From the NCBI RefSeq assembly GCF_002760245.1, contig NZ_ASCA01000050.1:1-64000 (forward strand): 64,000 nucleotides of DNA, read 5' to 3'. The notes beneath the pieces are model-generated. The model worked only from the letters and a program-made list of their open reading frames with translations. It searched no databases and had not been told where the DNA came from. This stretch comes from Streptococcus suis YS161. Its GTDB lineage: Bacteria > Bacillota > Bacilli > Lactobacillales > Streptococcaceae. The number at the start of each line of letters is the position of its first letter. Position 1 is the stretch's first letter. A program made the translations under genes and the position numbers. Positions 19,195 to 28,638 of the stretch are shown here, piece after piece.

Positions 19195-19359
19195 TTAATT
19201 ATTTTCTTTTTCCTTTGCCAATCGTTCTCTTTCTAAACGAAATTTTCGATTAGGATTAAGTGTATTAAAAAGTTCTTCTAATTTCTCAGCATTCCATACA
19301 TCGGCTGCTGAGACAAAATTTCCATCCTTATCCTTGAAGGATATTGGTTTATCGCCCAT
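19195..19359 (-). CDS. Small conserved-looking protein, 54 aa
   Basis: Frame with ATG at 19359 preceded by TGGAGGTTTAT, a good ribosome site. The product begins MGDKPISFKDKDGNFVSAAD and ends with a charged helix rich in Arg, Glu and Lys (RKFRLERERLAKEKENN). It has no membrane segment. A tight hairpin terminator follows, so it forms its own transcription unit between obg and rexB. I do not recognise the family. Confidence 0.72.
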   Translation of the reverse strand: MGDKPISFKDKDGNFVSAADVWNAEKLEELFNTLNPNRKFRLERERLAKEKENN

Positions 19360-19399
19360 ATAAACCTCCAACTATTTTATAGACTGTATACAAACGATC

Positions 19400-19549
19400 A
19401 TTAACTGAATGAAATTAGTAAGGTAGCTAGCCAAGGTCCCCCTAGGACTTGGCGTAGTTTGACTAGCAAGTTAACTTGCAGTCAAACTGCTTACCTCGCT
19501 TTCGAATTTTTAGGCTCGGGCTGAGACAGTCTAGCTCCAGACTGTCTCA
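19400..19549. repeat. Hairpin modules fused to the end of obg
   Basis: Two perfect-stem hairpins: AGTTTGACT...AGTCAAACT (around 19455-19491) and CTGAGACAGTC (19520-19530) with GACTGTCTCAG (19539-19549). The second contains the obg TGA stop codon. It belongs to the family of ACAGTC-type hairpins also seen near 27.8, 33.45, 39.5 and 39.6 kb. Confidence 0.65.
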
Positions 19550-20860
19550 GTCCACAAACTCAAATTCGAACTTGCCGATGCGAACTGTGTCACCATCTTT
19601 GGCTCCACGGGCACGGAGGGCTTCATCGACACCCATGCCACGCAACTGGCGAGCAAATTTCATGACAGATTCGTCACGATCAAAGTTAGTCATGGTGAAG
19701 AGTTTTTCTAGTTTGTCACCAGATAGAACCCAGCTTGCGTCATCTGCACGGCTGATGTCAAATTCTGGCTCATCTGGGTTAAAGCCATAGTAAGCCTCCT
19801 CTTCTTGGAAATCTGATTCCTCGTAGAGCAAGAATTCAGGCGTTTTCTCTAGCAACTCAGCTGTGGCTTCCAAAAGATTTTCCAAACCTTGGTAAGCAAT
19901 CCCTGAGATTGGGAAAATCTGTGGCAGTTCGTCAAACTCGTCGTAGTTGGCTGCTAATTTCTTCTTGAACTCTTCCAGATTTTCTGCCGCTTCTGGCATA
20001 TCCATTTTGTTGGCAACGATAATCTGAGGACGCTCCATGAGGCGAAGATTGTAGGTTTCCAATTCATTGTTGATGGCTACGTAATCTTCATAAGGATCAC
20101 GACCTTCACTTGCTGACATGTCCAAAACATGCAAGATAACACGTGTCCGCTCGATGTGACGAAGGAATTGCGTTCCCAATCCAACACCTTGACTAGCACC
20201 CTCAATCAAACCTGGTAAGTCTGCCACAGCAAATGACTCGCCAGATTTGGTCCGAACCATTCCCAAATTTGGCACAATGGTTGTAAAATGGTAGGCACCA
20301 ATTTTAGGTTTAGCTGCTGTAATAACACTGAGAAGCGTTGATTTTCCAACTGATGGGAAACCTACAAGACCTACATCAGCCAACACTTTCAATTCTAATT
20401 CAAGATTGCGCTCCTCACCTGGTTCTCCATTTTCAGAAATCTCAGGCGCTGGATTCTTAGGTGTCGCAAAACGAATATTTCCACGACCACCACGACCACC
20501 GTGGGCAATGACAAATTCTTGACCATTTTCAACCAAGTCGGTGATGACCTTGCCAGTATCCGCATCACGAACAGTTGTCCCCTGTGGTACTCGAACAATC
20601 AGGTCTTCCGCACCACGACCATGCATGCCTTTGGTCATCCCTTTTTCGCCATCGTCAGCTTTAAAACGACGGTTGTAACGGAAGTCCATGAGAGTACGCA
20701 AGCCTTCATCTACAACAAAAACAACGTCTCCGCCACGGCCACCATCACCGCCCCAAGGACCGCCATTAGGTACATACTTTTCACGGCGGAAGGCGACCAT
20801 CCCATCGCCTCCCTTACCTGCCTTGACCTTAATCTTGGCGGTATCTAAAAACATACTCAT
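19547..20860 (-). CDS. obg: GTPase Obg (CgtA)
   Basis: Essential ribosome-associated GTPase, 437 aa. The glycine-rich Obg domain (residues 1-158, [14 protein letters not shown]), the G domain (P-loop [11 protein letters not shown], Switch [23 protein letters not shown]) and the C-terminal OCT domain appear in order. The stop codon is part of a repeated hairpin module. It is separated from the DUF4044 peptide upstream by a terminator and a family A repeat. Confidence 0.97.
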   Translation of the reverse strand: MSMFLDTAKIKVKAGKGGDGMVAFRREKYVPNGGPWGGDGGRGGDVVFVVDEGLRTLMDFRYNRRFKADDGEKGMTKGMHGRGAEDLIVRVPQGTTVRDADTGKVITDLVENGQEFVIAHGGRGGRGNIRFATPKNPAPEISENGEPGEERNLELELKVLADVGLVGFPSVGKSTLLSVITAAKPKIGAYHFTTIVPNLGMVRTKSGESFAVADLPGLIEGASQGVGLGTQFLRHIERTRVILHVLDMSASEGRDPYEDYVAINNELETYNLRLMERPQIIVANKMDMPEAAENLEEFKKKLAANYDEFDELPQIFPISGIAYQGLENLLEATAELLEKTPEFLLYEESDFQEEEAYYGFNPDEPEFDISRADDASWVLSGDKLEKLFTMTNFDRDESVMKFARQLRGMGVDEALRARGAKDGDTVRIGKFEFEFVD

Positions 20861-20882
20861 AATTTACCCTATTCTTTCCTAG

Positions 20883-20905
20883 AAAAAAACGCTTAAAAGC
20901 GTTTT
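20883..20905 (-). terminator. Terminator upstream of obg
   Basis: On the minus strand AAAACGC-TTTTAA-GCGTTTTTTT, a small hairpin with U-tail, 22 bases before the obg start. It ends transcripts from the DUF4044 gene and the intervening repeat. Confidence 0.65.
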
Positions 20906-20909
20906 AGAC

Positions 20910-21061
20910 CTGTATTCACAAGCGAAGTGCTTATATATAAGAAATCGTTTTTAGCCAATCAAGGTAGTTTTTTCAAAATACTGACTGTATTTTCTTAAAA
21001 AAACTAACGATGAGTGCTTAAAAACTAGCCTTAGTATAGAAGTGCTGAACAGTGAATACAG
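20910..21061. repeat. Family A inverted-repeat element, copy 1
   Basis: 152 bp bounded by CTGTATTCAC (20910-20919) and GTGAATACAG (21052-21061). Internal tracts AATCAAGGTAGTTTTTT, ACTGACTGTATTTT and AACTAACGATGAGT recur in the copies near 28.1, 33.3-33.7 and 49.95-50.18 kb. This copy carries no nested insertion. Confidence 0.75.
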
Positions 21062-21065
21062 ATTC

Positions 21066-21194
21066 TTAATTCATCAATGCATTAATGGCTGGTAAAATCA
21101 AGCCAGCTAATGTCACGACAACCATCACGACAACAATTACTAAAGTTACTTTTTCAAATGTTGTTTTCTTGTGTTTTTCTTCGCCGAACGCCAT
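21066..21194 (-). CDS. DUF4044 small membrane peptide, 42 aa
   Basis: MAFGEEKHKKTTFEKVTLVI is the hallmark start of the streptococcal DUF4044 family: a short basic head followed by one membrane helix (about residues 17-37). GGAGAAAGCA precedes the ATG. Function unknown; the family is widespread next to obg or secreted-protein genes in streptococci. Too short for many gene finders. Confidence 0.8.
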   Translation of the reverse strand: MAFGEEKHKKTTFEKVTLVIVVVMVVVTLAGLILPAINALMN

Positions 21195-21300
21195 TGCTTT
21201 CTCCTTAATCAGTCATTGATAATTCATTTTACCATAAATTAGTAGAGCTTTCAAATCTCATCTCTACCTACCAGAAGACAAGATTTACCAGATTATCTTA

Positions 21301-21341
21301 AAAGGACTGCTTTCCAGCTTCTGACTAGAAAGACAGTCCTC
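21301..21341 (-). terminator. Terminator of the 127-aa membrane protein
   Basis: AGGACTG(T)CTTTC pairs with GAAAG(C)AGTCCT on the minus strand, followed by TTTT; lies 25 bases after the stop at 21366. Confidence 0.6.
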
Positions 21342-21365
21342 GTGCTTTTCAGAAATATTAGGCAA

Positions 21366-21749
21366 TTAACCAGATACCAAACGTTTTACTTTTAATCCAA
21401 CTCCAACAATCATAAGTAAACCACAAATGTAATAAGCAACAGGCAATTCGATTATACGACTCCAGAATTCTTCTCCTAGAGCCAGAATGGGTAAGCAATA
21501 AAAATACAATGTAACCATAAAAGTCATGATAAAAACAATCAGCTGAATATTTTTATTAGCTTGATAATTAATAAAAAAGAAAGCTAAAAAGATTAGAATA
21601 GAGGACAGGGAAAACAAGTTTTGGCTGAAATACCGCCAACCTGACACAAGGATAACAGAATAACTTTCACTGTCCGTAGTATATGCAAACGGCAGTAGCA
21701 TACACAATATGAACAATAGTCCAACTGCATGAGTGATATATCTTTGCAT
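21366..21749 (-). CDS. Four-helix membrane protein, unknown
   Basis: 127 residues with about four hydrophobic segments (near 7-22, 42-60, 68-88, 102-120), short loops and a basic C-terminus (KVKRLVSG). There is no recognisable enzyme motif. Isolated between a terminator and the AT-rich region at 21750-21908, so probably monocistronic. No family recognised. Confidence 0.7.
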   Translation of the reverse strand: MQRYITHAVGLLFILCMLLPFAYTTDSESYSVILVSGWRYFSQNLFSLSSILIFLAFFFINYQANKNIQLIVFIMTFMVTLYFYCLPILALGEEFWSRIIELPVAYYICGLLMIVGVGLKVKRLVSG

Positions 21750-21908
21750 AGCCTTTACCTACCCCTCTATTTGATAGCATCATTTTATTAGTAATAAATT
21801 GTAGCTTATCAAGCGCTTTATATGTATATTATAATATATATCACCGAGATTATAAAGTATTTCGATGTATTTTTATTAGATTTTTGGATATTATTACACC
21901 GTTTGGTT

Positions 21909-23678
21909 TTACTTCAACTTCTCCTTGACCAACTCCGCCACCTTATACGGCACACCTGCTTCTGCGATTTCTTGTAGACTGGCCGACTGGATATTGCCAA
22001 TGGACTTGAAATGCTTCATCAAAGCCTGCTTGCGTTTTGGTCCCAAGCCTTCTATGCCGTCCAATTTAGATGAGAAGGAATTTTTTGACCGAACCTGACG
22101 ATGAAACTCAATAGCAAAGCGGTGAACTTCATCTTGAATCCGATGCAGGAGGAAAAATTCCTGAGAATTACGAGGCAACTCGACCACCTCTAGCGGATTG
22201 CCAAAGAGCAATTCGTGGGTCTGGTGCTTGTCATTCTTCTGCAAACCTGCAATGGGAATGGACATGCCCAACTCCTGCTCGATGACCTGCTTGGCGACAT
22301 TGACCTGCCCCTGACCACCGTCAATAATAATCAAATCAGGCGGTGTCAAACCGTCCCGCAGTACCCGACTGTACCGCCGCTGCAAAACTTCACGCATGGA
22401 AGCATAGTCATCTGGCCCCTCCACCGTCTTAATTTTATACTTGCGGTATTCTTTTTTATTAGGCACCCCATTTTCAAAGACCACCATGGCCGACACAGGA
22501 CTGGTCCCCATGATGTTGGAGTTATCAAAAGCCTCAATCCGCACAGGCGTCGGAATCCCCAGCAACTGACCGATATTCTCCACCGCACCGTAGGTCTTCT
22601 CCAGATTTTTCTCCAAAAGATTAAACTTCTGCTCCAGACTGACACGCGCATTCTTGGTCGCCAAATTGATAAGTTGCTTCTTCTCGCCACGCTGAGGCTT
22701 GATGACCTTGGTATCTACTAGAGCTTCTACGGCTTCTTGGTCAATATCCTGCGGTATCAAGACCTCTGACGGAATCAAATGTTGCTGGTCCCTGTAAAAC
22801 TGACCGATGTAGGTCAAAAAGTCTTCGTCCGCATCGTTATAATATGGAAAAAGATTGACATTCCGCTCAATCAGTTTCCCCTGCCGAACAAAGAAAACCT
22901 GCACACACATCCAGCCCTTGTCTACGTAGTAGCCAAAGACATCTCGATTTTGCAAGTCGTGAGCCATCACTCGTTGCTTGGTCCGTAGGGTTGAAATAGA
23001 TTGCAGGACATCACGATATTCCGCAGCCTTTTCAAATTCCAAATTGCCAGCAGCCGCCTTCATCTTGTCCTGAACTTCCTTGACAATCTTATCATCATGA
23101 CCTGTCAAGAACTGGGCAACTTCCTTGGCCATCTTGTCATAGTCAGACAGGCTGGGCATATTTTCTCCATGTGCCAAACATTGCCCCAAATGATAATAAA
23201 GACAATACTTGTTCTCAGGCAATTTACACTTGCGGAAAGGATAGAGGCGCTCCAATAGTTTGAGGGTCTGGTTGGCCGCACCCACATCTGGATAGGGACC
23301 AAAATACTGACCGCCATCCTTCTTAATCTGCCGTGTAATCATCAACCGTGGATGACGTTCCTTGGTAATCTTGATGAAGGGATAGGACTTATCGTCCTTG
23401 AGCATGATGTTATAACGAGGCTTGTTCTCCTGAATCAGATTGATTTCCAACAAGAGTGCCTCGATATTGGAATCCGTCACGATAAATTCAAAATCCGCAA
23501 TCTCTGACACCAAGGCCTCTGTCTTGGTATCATGGGCACCACGAAAATAAGACCGCACCCGATTACGCAGGTTTTTGGCCTTACCCACATAGATAATCTT
23601 TCCGTACTTGTTTTTATGGAGGTAGCAACCCGGACTGTCCGGAAGCAGCTCCAACTTGTGCTTGATTAAATCGTTCAT
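21909..23678 (-). CDS. uvrC: Excinuclease ABC subunit C
   Basis: Dual-incision nuclease of nucleotide excision repair, 589 aa. The N-terminal GIY-YIG domain ([21 protein letters not shown]) makes the 3' cut; the UvrB-binding UVR motif, the RNase H-like 5' nuclease domain and the C-terminal helix-hairpin-helix ([14 protein letters not shown]) follow. The start [13 protein letters not shown] equals that of pneumococcal UvrC, which fixes the ATG at 23678 rather than the 28-codon longer frame. That ATG lies six bases after a TGCTATAAT, so the mRNA is probably leaderless. Confidence 0.96.
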   Translation of the reverse strand: MNDLIKHKLELLPDSPGCYLHKNKYGKIIYVGKAKNLRNRVRSYFRGAHDTKTEALVSEIADFEFIVTDSNIEALLLEINLIQENKPRYNIMLKDDKSYPFIKITKERHPRLMITRQIKKDGGQYFGPYPDVGAANQTLKLLERLYPFRKCKLPENKYCLYYHLGQCLAHGENMPSLSDYDKMAKEVAQFLTGHDDKIVKEVQDKMKAAAGNLEFEKAAEYRDVLQSISTLRTKQRVMAHDLQNRDVFGYYVDKGWMCVQVFFVRQGKLIERNVNLFPYYNDADEDFLTYIGQFYRDQQHLIPSEVLIPQDIDQEAVEALVDTKVIKPQRGEKKQLINLATKNARVSLEQKFNLLEKNLEKTYGAVENIGQLLGIPTPVRIEAFDNSNIMGTSPVSAMVVFENGVPNKKEYRKYKIKTVEGPDDYASMREVLQRRYSRVLRDGLTPPDLIIIDGGQGQVNVAKQVIEQELGMSIPIAGLQKNDKHQTHELLFGNPLEVVELPRNSQEFFLLHRIQDEVHRFAIEFHRQVRSKNSFSSKLDGIEGLGPKRKQALMKHFKSIGNIQSASLQEIAEAGVPYKVAELVKEKLK

Positions 23679-23693
23679 AGGTCTATTATAGCA
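23676..23693 (-). promoter_or_regulatory. Extended -10 of uvrC, likely leaderless start
   Basis: Minus strand TGC-TATAAT (TATAAT occupies 23685-23690), then six bases AGACCT, then the uvrC ATG. The geometry equals that of plsY, with no Shine-Dalgarno. Confidence 0.65.
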
Positions 23694-23787
23694 AATTTTC
23701 TGATAATCGAGCTTATTGCATTCCTTTTTACACTCGACTTCTTGGAATATATCCACATCCATACTACAAAAATATTGATAGAAACTA

Positions 23788-23816
23788 TTGCTTTTGTACT
23801 AATTAAGCAGTATAAT
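23788..23816 (+). promoter_or_regulatory. Promoter of the ABC transporter operon
   Basis: TTGCTT (23788-23793), 17-base spacer, TATAAT (23811-23816): a near-consensus sigma-A promoter about 100 bases before the ATPase gene. Confidence 0.75.
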
Positions 23817-23822
23817 AAATGT

Positions 23823-23918
23823 AATTAATTGTATATATTATTCGAAGGACATTTGGAATACGGCTTGGACTACTTAGCAAGCCCCTACTTTTAGTTCACG
23901 AATAACAAGGAGGTTACT
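23823..23918 (+). promoter_or_regulatory. Structured ~95-nt leader of the ABC operon
   Basis: The 5' UTR holds nested complementarity: TTATTCG near the start pairs with CGAATAA near 23903, and GGCTTG pairs with CAAGCC inside. The outer stem ends just before AAGGAGG, the ribosome site of the ATPase gene, so it could gate translation. I do not recognise a known riboswitch class. Confidence 0.4.
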
Positions 23919-24662
23919 ATGATACAATTTGACCATATCACAAAAACATACGGCGAAACAATCGCACTTGATGACCTAAATTTGACAATTGAAAGTGGCG
24001 AGATTTTCGGTTTAATTGGTCACAATGGGGCAGGAAAAACAACGACAATCAGTCTATTGACTTCGATAATCGAAGCCAGTTATGGAACTATCTCTGTTGA
24101 TGGTTTAAACCTAGAGGAGAACCGCGATGAAGTCAAGAAACGGATAGCCTATGTTCCAGATTCGCCAGACATCTTCCTACACTTAACAGCATTTGAATAC
24201 TGGCACTTTATGGGCAAGGTCTATGGTGTACAAAAGGATACAGTTGATGACCGTATCGCTAAACTCTCTAGTCTATTTGATATGACAGCGCGCCAGCATG
24301 AGCCTATTGATAGTTTTTCACACGGTATGCGTCAGAAAACCATTATTATTGGTGCATTAATCCCTAACCCTGATATTTGGATTTTGGATGAACCCCTAAC
24401 TGGACTGGATCCTCAGGCCTCTTTCGACCTAAAACAAATGATGAAAGAACATGCTCAATCTGGTCACACCGTTCTATTTTCTACACACGTCCTTTCAGTG
24501 GCTGAACAACTCTGTGACCGCATTGCTATTCTCCGAAAAGGGCAACTCATTTTCGTAGGAAGTCTTGATGAACTCAAATCACAGTATCCAGATAAAGATT
24601 TGGAGACCATCTATTTGGAATTAGCTGGGCGCCAACAAGTGAAGGCAGGTGAGGAAGTATGA
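23919..24662 (+). CDS. ABC transporter ATP-binding protein (EcsA/YthP-like)
   Basis: 247 aa ATPase with Walker A GHNGAGKTT, Q-loop region YVPDSPDIFLHLT, signature FSHGMRQK, Walker B IWILDEPLTGLD and H-loop STHVLS. The size and the PDSP segment resemble EcsA or YthP-type exporters. AAGGAGGTTACT precedes the ATG. The stop overlaps the start of the permease by four bases (ATGA), so the pair is coupled. Substrate unknown. Confidence 0.9.
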   Translation: MIQFDHITKTYGETIALDDLNLTIESGEIFGLIGHNGAGKTTTISLLTSIIEASYGTISVDGLNLEENRDEVKKRIAYVPDSPDIFLHLTAFEYWHFMGKVYGVQKDTVDDRIAKLSSLFDMTARQHEPIDSFSHGMRQKTIIIGALIPNPDIWILDEPLTGLDPQASFDLKQMMKEHAQSGHTVLFSTHVLSVAEQLCDRIAILRKGQLIFVGSLDELKSQYPDKDLETIYLELAGRQQVKAGEEV

Positions 24663-26269
24663 GTAAATCCATCATTTGGGAACTAGTAAAGATTAATATT
24701 CTTTATTCCAACCCTCAACTTCTAGCTTCCGTCAAGAAGAAACAAAGTAAGCGCAAAGACGCCTCCTTTTCAGCCTATAAAAGTGTCCTCTTGCAACAAG
24801 TATTTATGGTTTTGAGTTTCGGACTTCTCTATTCTGTCTTTTTCATGGGAGTAGATTATAGTCAGTCTATCGGTTTCTTTTCTCTGCAACTAGCGCTCTT
24901 TACCATTATTGCCATTGTCTACGGTTTTACAGGTTTCTTCTCCGTTTTCTACGATAGTAAGGATACAAAGTTGTATTTAGCACTTCCCCTGAAGCCACAA
25001 GAAGTCTTCCTCGCTAAAATCCTCTCTGCACAAGGGATGGTCCTACCCTTCCTCATGCCGTGTCTGTCTTTACTTCTAATCACTTACTGGCAAATTGGCG
25101 GTCCGCTCCTCGCCTTAGCTTCCATTCCTTCCTTTTTGATTCTCTGGATTTTAGTAAATTTAGTCAATCTGATTATCATGCACTTTGTTGGGGAAGTTCT
25201 GACAAAAAGCCCTCGTAAAACATTGATTTCTACAATCCTGATGACAGGTTCTTCCTTGCTGGCTTTTGCTGCGCTCATGTTCCTGCAATCTCAGCAGACC
25301 GTTTCACTCGAATCCGGTGGCTTTGTTGATTTTCCTATCATACCCATATTTGCTGGATTCCATTACCTGGTCAGCCATACTATATCACTAGAAACACTCC
25401 TTCATTTTGGACTTCCTCTCATTTTGATGTTTGGACTTATTGTGTTTGCGTTTAAAACTGTCATTCCCAACTACTTTAATCAAGTTTTGGCGATTGAAAA
25501 TGCTTCGACAAAACGGACCAATAATGCTAAGTCTGCCAAGATTCCTAGCAATCTCAATCAGGCTTTAGTGAAACACCACCTATCTACTCTTAAAGATAGC
25601 AACCTCATGGTCCAAACCATGATACAACCAATCATCATGGGAGTGGCGCTTTTTCCAAGTTTTAGCCGTTTCACGGAAAATGGTGGTCTAAGTTCAGTTG
25701 GATGGGATTTCTTTGGTATTGCTCTATTAGCTGGATTCTTGCTTGGCAGTCTATTTGCTGGTTCTACAACCTTCATCGGAGTGGCCATGTCATTGGAGAA
25801 GGAAAATTATCATTTCATTCGAACGCTTCCTATTAGTTTCAAAAAATTTATCATCCAAAAATTCTGGGTATTGGCTGCGGTACAATTCGCGCTACCAACT
25901 CTACTTTACTTTGCTTTGGCTCTAGGTTTCATGAAAGTCAAACTCATTCTAGCAGTCTTCTTTACAGTAGGCATCATCATTTCAGCCCTGCTAACTGGTC
26001 AAATTTATTACTGGCGTGACCAACGACTCCTCATGCTCAACTGGCAAAATAGTAACCAGTTATTTGGTCGCGGAGCGGGGCAATGGTTAATCGCTGGATC
26101 GATCATAGGAACAATGTTTCTCGGAGCCATTATTCTAGTTGTCAGCATCATATTAGCTGGCACTATTGGCGCAGCTTATGTAAGCTCAGCCTTGATGACC
26201 TTACTATTTGTTCTATCTGCTGCTCTTCAACTTTATATCTACAAAGCTTATTGGCAAAAACTAAAATAG
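24659..26269 (+). CDS. ABC transporter permease, 536 aa
   Basis: Integral membrane protein with about twelve hydrophobic segments in two halves and a long polar N-terminus (SVKKKQSKRKDASFSAYKS). It partners the preceding ATPase. The size fits large single-chain permeases of the YthQ / ABC_tran_2 kind rather than 400-residue EcsB. No substrate can be inferred. The stop codon lies inside a 14-bp-stem terminator. Confidence 0.88.
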   Translation: MSKSIIWELVKINILYSNPQLLASVKKKQSKRKDASFSAYKSVLLQQVFMVLSFGLLYSVFFMGVDYSQSIGFFSLQLALFTIIAIVYGFTGFFSVFYDSKDTKLYLALPLKPQEVFLAKILSAQGMVLPFLMPCLSLLLITYWQIGGPLLALASIPSFLILWILVNLVNLIIMHFVGEVLTKSPRKTLISTILMTGSSLLAFAALMFLQSQQTVSLESGGFVDFPIIPIFAGFHYLVSHTISLETLLHFGLPLILMFGLIVFAFKTVIPNYFNQVLAIENASTKRTNNAKSAKIPSNLNQALVKHHLSTLKDSNLMVQTMIQPIIMGVALFPSFSRFTENGGLSSVGWDFFGIALLAGFLLGSLFAGSTTFIGVAMSLEKENYHFIRTLPISFKKFIIQKFWVLAAVQFALPTLLYFALALGFMKVKLILAVFFTVGIIISALLTGQIYYWRDQRLLMLNWQNSNQLFGRGAGQWLIAGSIIGTMFLGAIILVVSIILAGTIGAAYVSSALMTLLFVLSAALQLYIYKAYWQKLK

Positions 26270-26297
26270 ATTGGACGTTGTCCAATCTATTTTAGTT
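26263..26297. terminator. Bidirectional terminator, permease / VOC gene
   Basis: A perfect 14-bp stem: AAAATAGATTGGAC (26263-26276) and GTCCAATCTATTTT (26280-26293), loop GTT, followed by a T-rich tail. It includes the stop codons of both convergent genes. Confidence 0.9.
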
Positions 26298-26735
26298 TTC
26301 TGCGTAATATTCCTGACCGTAGCCTTCTACTTCAGCATTGATTTGCCAAGAGATACCAAACTTGTCTGTTACATTACCATAGGCAGGAGACCAAGGAACT
26401 GCTTGAAGTTCCATATTGATAGCCGTTGCATCTACGGATAACTTGCTGTATAGTTCCTGCGCTGTCTCAGCATCGTCTGTGATAAGCGCAACTGTAATAT
26501 TGTCACCTACTGTGTAAGGCATTTCTGGGTTGTTGTCTGACAACATAAACCGTTGACCATTCAAACGAAACTGTGCATTCATCACGTAATTTTCTAGTTC
26601 AGCAGGGCAGTCTGGTAAGAAATCTTTAAATAGATTTACTTGCTCAACTGTTGCCCCAAGAGCATTTTTATAAAACTCGATGGCTTCCAAACCATTACCA
26701 TTAGTAACCAAGTATACTTCCATTGCTTTAAGCAT
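26292..26735 (-). CDS. PhnB-like VOC-fold protein
   Basis: 147 residues of the vicinal-oxygen-chelate/glyoxalase superfamily, PhnB subgroup: EAIEFYKNALGA near the N-terminus, AQFRLNGQRFMLSDNNPE in the middle and FGISWQI near the end. Such proteins are of unsettled function, related to bleomycin-resistance and 3-demethylubiquinone methyltransferase-like folds. The Shine-Dalgarno is GGAGGTCC. Single gene between a terminator and ldcB. Confidence 0.85.
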   Translation of the reverse strand: MLKAMEVYLVTNGNGLEAIEFYKNALGATVEQVNLFKDFLPDCPAELENYVMNAQFRLNGQRFMLSDNNPEMPYTVGDNITVALITDDAETAQELYSKLSVDATAINMELQAVPWSPAYGNVTDKFGISWQINAEVEGYGQEYYAEN

Positions 26736-26823
26736 GATGGACCTCCAAAATTATGATGGTTTATTATATCACGAGTTAGTTATACGGACAAATTTTTCGA
26801 CTTATTTCTGACTAAATGTAAAA

Positions 26824-27573
26824 TTAGTAATCTCCACCTGGTACACCAAAATATTCTTCCAAGGTCAAGCCTGAATTGTAAATATCTGTCGCTTCTTGAC
26901 CAATATATCGCACATGCCAGGATTCTGCCATATAGCCTGTGCTAGACTCTTTTCCTGGAAGATAGCGGACAATAAAGCCATATAGATGTGCATTCGTAGC
27001 CAACCACTGAGAAGCATTAGGCTCTTCTAATAAATTACCACTTGTATCCAATAAATCAAAGGCTAATCCTGTCTGATGTTCACTATATCCCGCTCTTGCA
27101 GAATACCTATCTGCCGCTGCTTGTTCTTCCTGATTTACATAAGACTGGTAGAGACTTGCCTGAGTTTCATAGGAACGAAATCCACTATAGTTATTGGAGA
27201 TACCAAATCCTAGCGCCTGCATATCTGCTATTAATCGTTGAAAAGCTGCTAAGGCTTCAGGATTTTCGCCCGGTGCATAATCAGCTGCAAGCGGATGCTT
27301 TTTATTTGCGATAATCACTTCTCCATATTTTCCTTGTACACTATAATAGGAACCGTTAAAATTTACCTGAGTCTCTGTACTTGTTACTTCTTGATTCGTT
27401 TCCGCCGATGTAGAGCTGCTTGTTGACTGCTCCGAAGTTGTTGAAGCAGACTGACTTGAAGTAGTCGAAACAACTGTTGACGAATTTTTTGTAGTATTGG
27501 CCTGATTTGTATTTTGATGACATGCTGCTAGTAACAGTATTGTCGGCAAGCATAATAGAATAGTACGTTTCAT
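26824..27573 (-). CDS. Lipoprotein L,D/D,D-carboxypeptidase (LdcB/VanY-like)
   Basis: 249 residues: a signal peptide with lipobox LAAC (Cys18), a Ser/Thr-rich linker (about 20-70), then a VanY-type zinc peptidase domain. Metal and catalytic residues are in SEHQTGLAFD and SWHVRYIG, with SGFRSYETQASLY upstream. Pneumococcal LdcB trims the terminal D-Ala of tetrapeptides in peptidoglycan; the same role is likely here. The start is the ATG at 27573 (GGGG eight bases upstream); GTG and ATG codons just upstream are less likely. Confidence 0.88.
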   Translation of the reverse strand: MKRTILLCLPTILLLAACHQNTNQANTTKNSSTVVSTTSSQSASTTSEQSTSSSTSAETNQEVTSTETQVNFNGSYYSVQGKYGEVIIANKKHPLAADYAPGENPEALAAFQRLIADMQALGFGISNNYSGFRSYETQASLYQSYVNQEEQAAADRYSARAGYSEHQTGLAFDLLDTSGNLLEEPNASQWLATNAHLYGFIVRYLPGKESSTGYMAESWHVRYIGQEATDIYNSGLTLEEYFGVPGGDY

Positions 27574-28251
27574 TATCATCACCCCGTTCTCTTATAATTA
27601 TGTCTATTGTAGCACAATCATAAAACTCCGTCTAATAACGGCTTATGATTTTAACTACTATTGATATTTTTAGTGTTCATTGAATTTCTCTCGATTCTTT
27701 TCCTTCAAGTAGTGGTATTCACGATAACATACATGTCATAAATAGAAACGGGAGTGGGAAAGAACTCGACCAAAATAAAAAGAGTTCGTCAACAAGTCTT
27801 TATTTCTAGTTGTTGAGCTGAAACAGTCTATTCCCAGACTGTTTCACTCCCACCCCCGCATAGCTCCAACAGTCAGAGTAGTGACTGTTGGAGGTTGGAA
27901 ATGAAGCGAACTCTGTTCGCATCAGTCGTAATGGCCATATTTGGAGTGCAAAACACGAATTGCTGAGATTTGCTTCGCAAATACTATCTCCAACCTTTAA
28001 CAGTCCACTGGACTGTTAAACCCAATCAACCACTGCGCTGAGATATTGACACGAACTCTGAGTAGTGGTCCTGGGCTTTTTGCCCAGCCTCAGACATATA
28101 TGATGTTAAATAGTCGTATTCACAAGTAAAGTGATTCATATACAAATAGTTTTTGAGGAAATACTGACTGTATTTTGAAAAATTAGTATTAGCTAGAGAT
28201 ACTGAACTGTAAGTACAACTAGATACCTCATTAGTAGTTTCTAAACAAACA
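27574..28251. repeat. Intergenic repeat array: family C (27750-28086) and family A copy 2 (28115-28219)
   Basis: No gene is seen here. Family C copy 1 shares GGGAGTGGGAAAGAACTC, AGAGTTCGTC, CCCACCCCCGCA, ATTTGGAGT and AACCACTGCGCTGAGAT plus GACACGAACTCTGAG with the copy at 42244-42410. It is longer because three hairpin modules lie inside it: CTGAAACAGTC/GACTGTTTCA, GCTCCAACAGTC/GACTGTTGGAG and TTTAACAGTCCA/TGGACTGTTAAA. A CTGGGC-TTTTT-GCCCAG hairpin follows. A shorter family A copy (GTATTCACAAGTAAAGTG ... ACTGAACTGTAAGTAC) occupies 28115-28219. Confidence 0.7.
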
Positions 28252-28503
28252 TTATTGTTGATTTTTAGATGACATACCGTTTTTTGTGATGTCTTCTACC
28301 TTCACATCCGGTTTATTATTTAGCACTCCTAAAAATACAAGAATACTAAGGATGATACAAATCGTCTGCTCGATTTGGTTTAAGGTACGACTACATTCAA
28401 TATTAAAATAACAAAATAGGACATTATCAACGAGCATCAATACTAACGAAATGAGTCCAATCCAAAACATATGTTTTTTTAAACGATTCTTTATTTGTTT
28501 CAT
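28252..28503 (-). CDS. Small two-helix membrane protein, holin-like
   Basis: 83 residues starting at the ATG at 28503, with AAAGGAG eight bases upstream; a longer frame adds 11 residues without a ribosome site. It has a basic N-terminus (MKQIKNRLKKHMFW), two hydrophobic helices and a polar tail after LGVLNNKPDVKVED. The layout resembles phage phi-LC3-type holins (basic head, two helices, G-x-x-N/D-x-P turn), but no lysin or phage gene is nearby. Could be an orphan holin relic or an unrelated membrane peptide. Confidence 0.6.
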   Translation of the reverse strand: MKQIKNRLKKHMFWIGLISLVLMLVDNVLFCYFNIECSRTLNQIEQTICIILSILVFLGVLNNKPDVKVEDITKNGMSSKNQQ

Positions 28504-28638
28504 ATCTATACTCCTTTTTGATGTATAAAAATACATTTTAACATAAATAAACCGTTAATTCAAAAAAATATGGGATAAAAAATATGATAAAGCAATCGAA
28601 ATTTGACTGAACAGATTAAATATATCAGCACAATAAAA

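Noticed and set aside
23679-23762. 28-residue N-terminal extension of UvrC
   Set aside because: Pneumococcal UvrC begins at the MN-LIK-KLELLP position; the promoter lies inside the extension.
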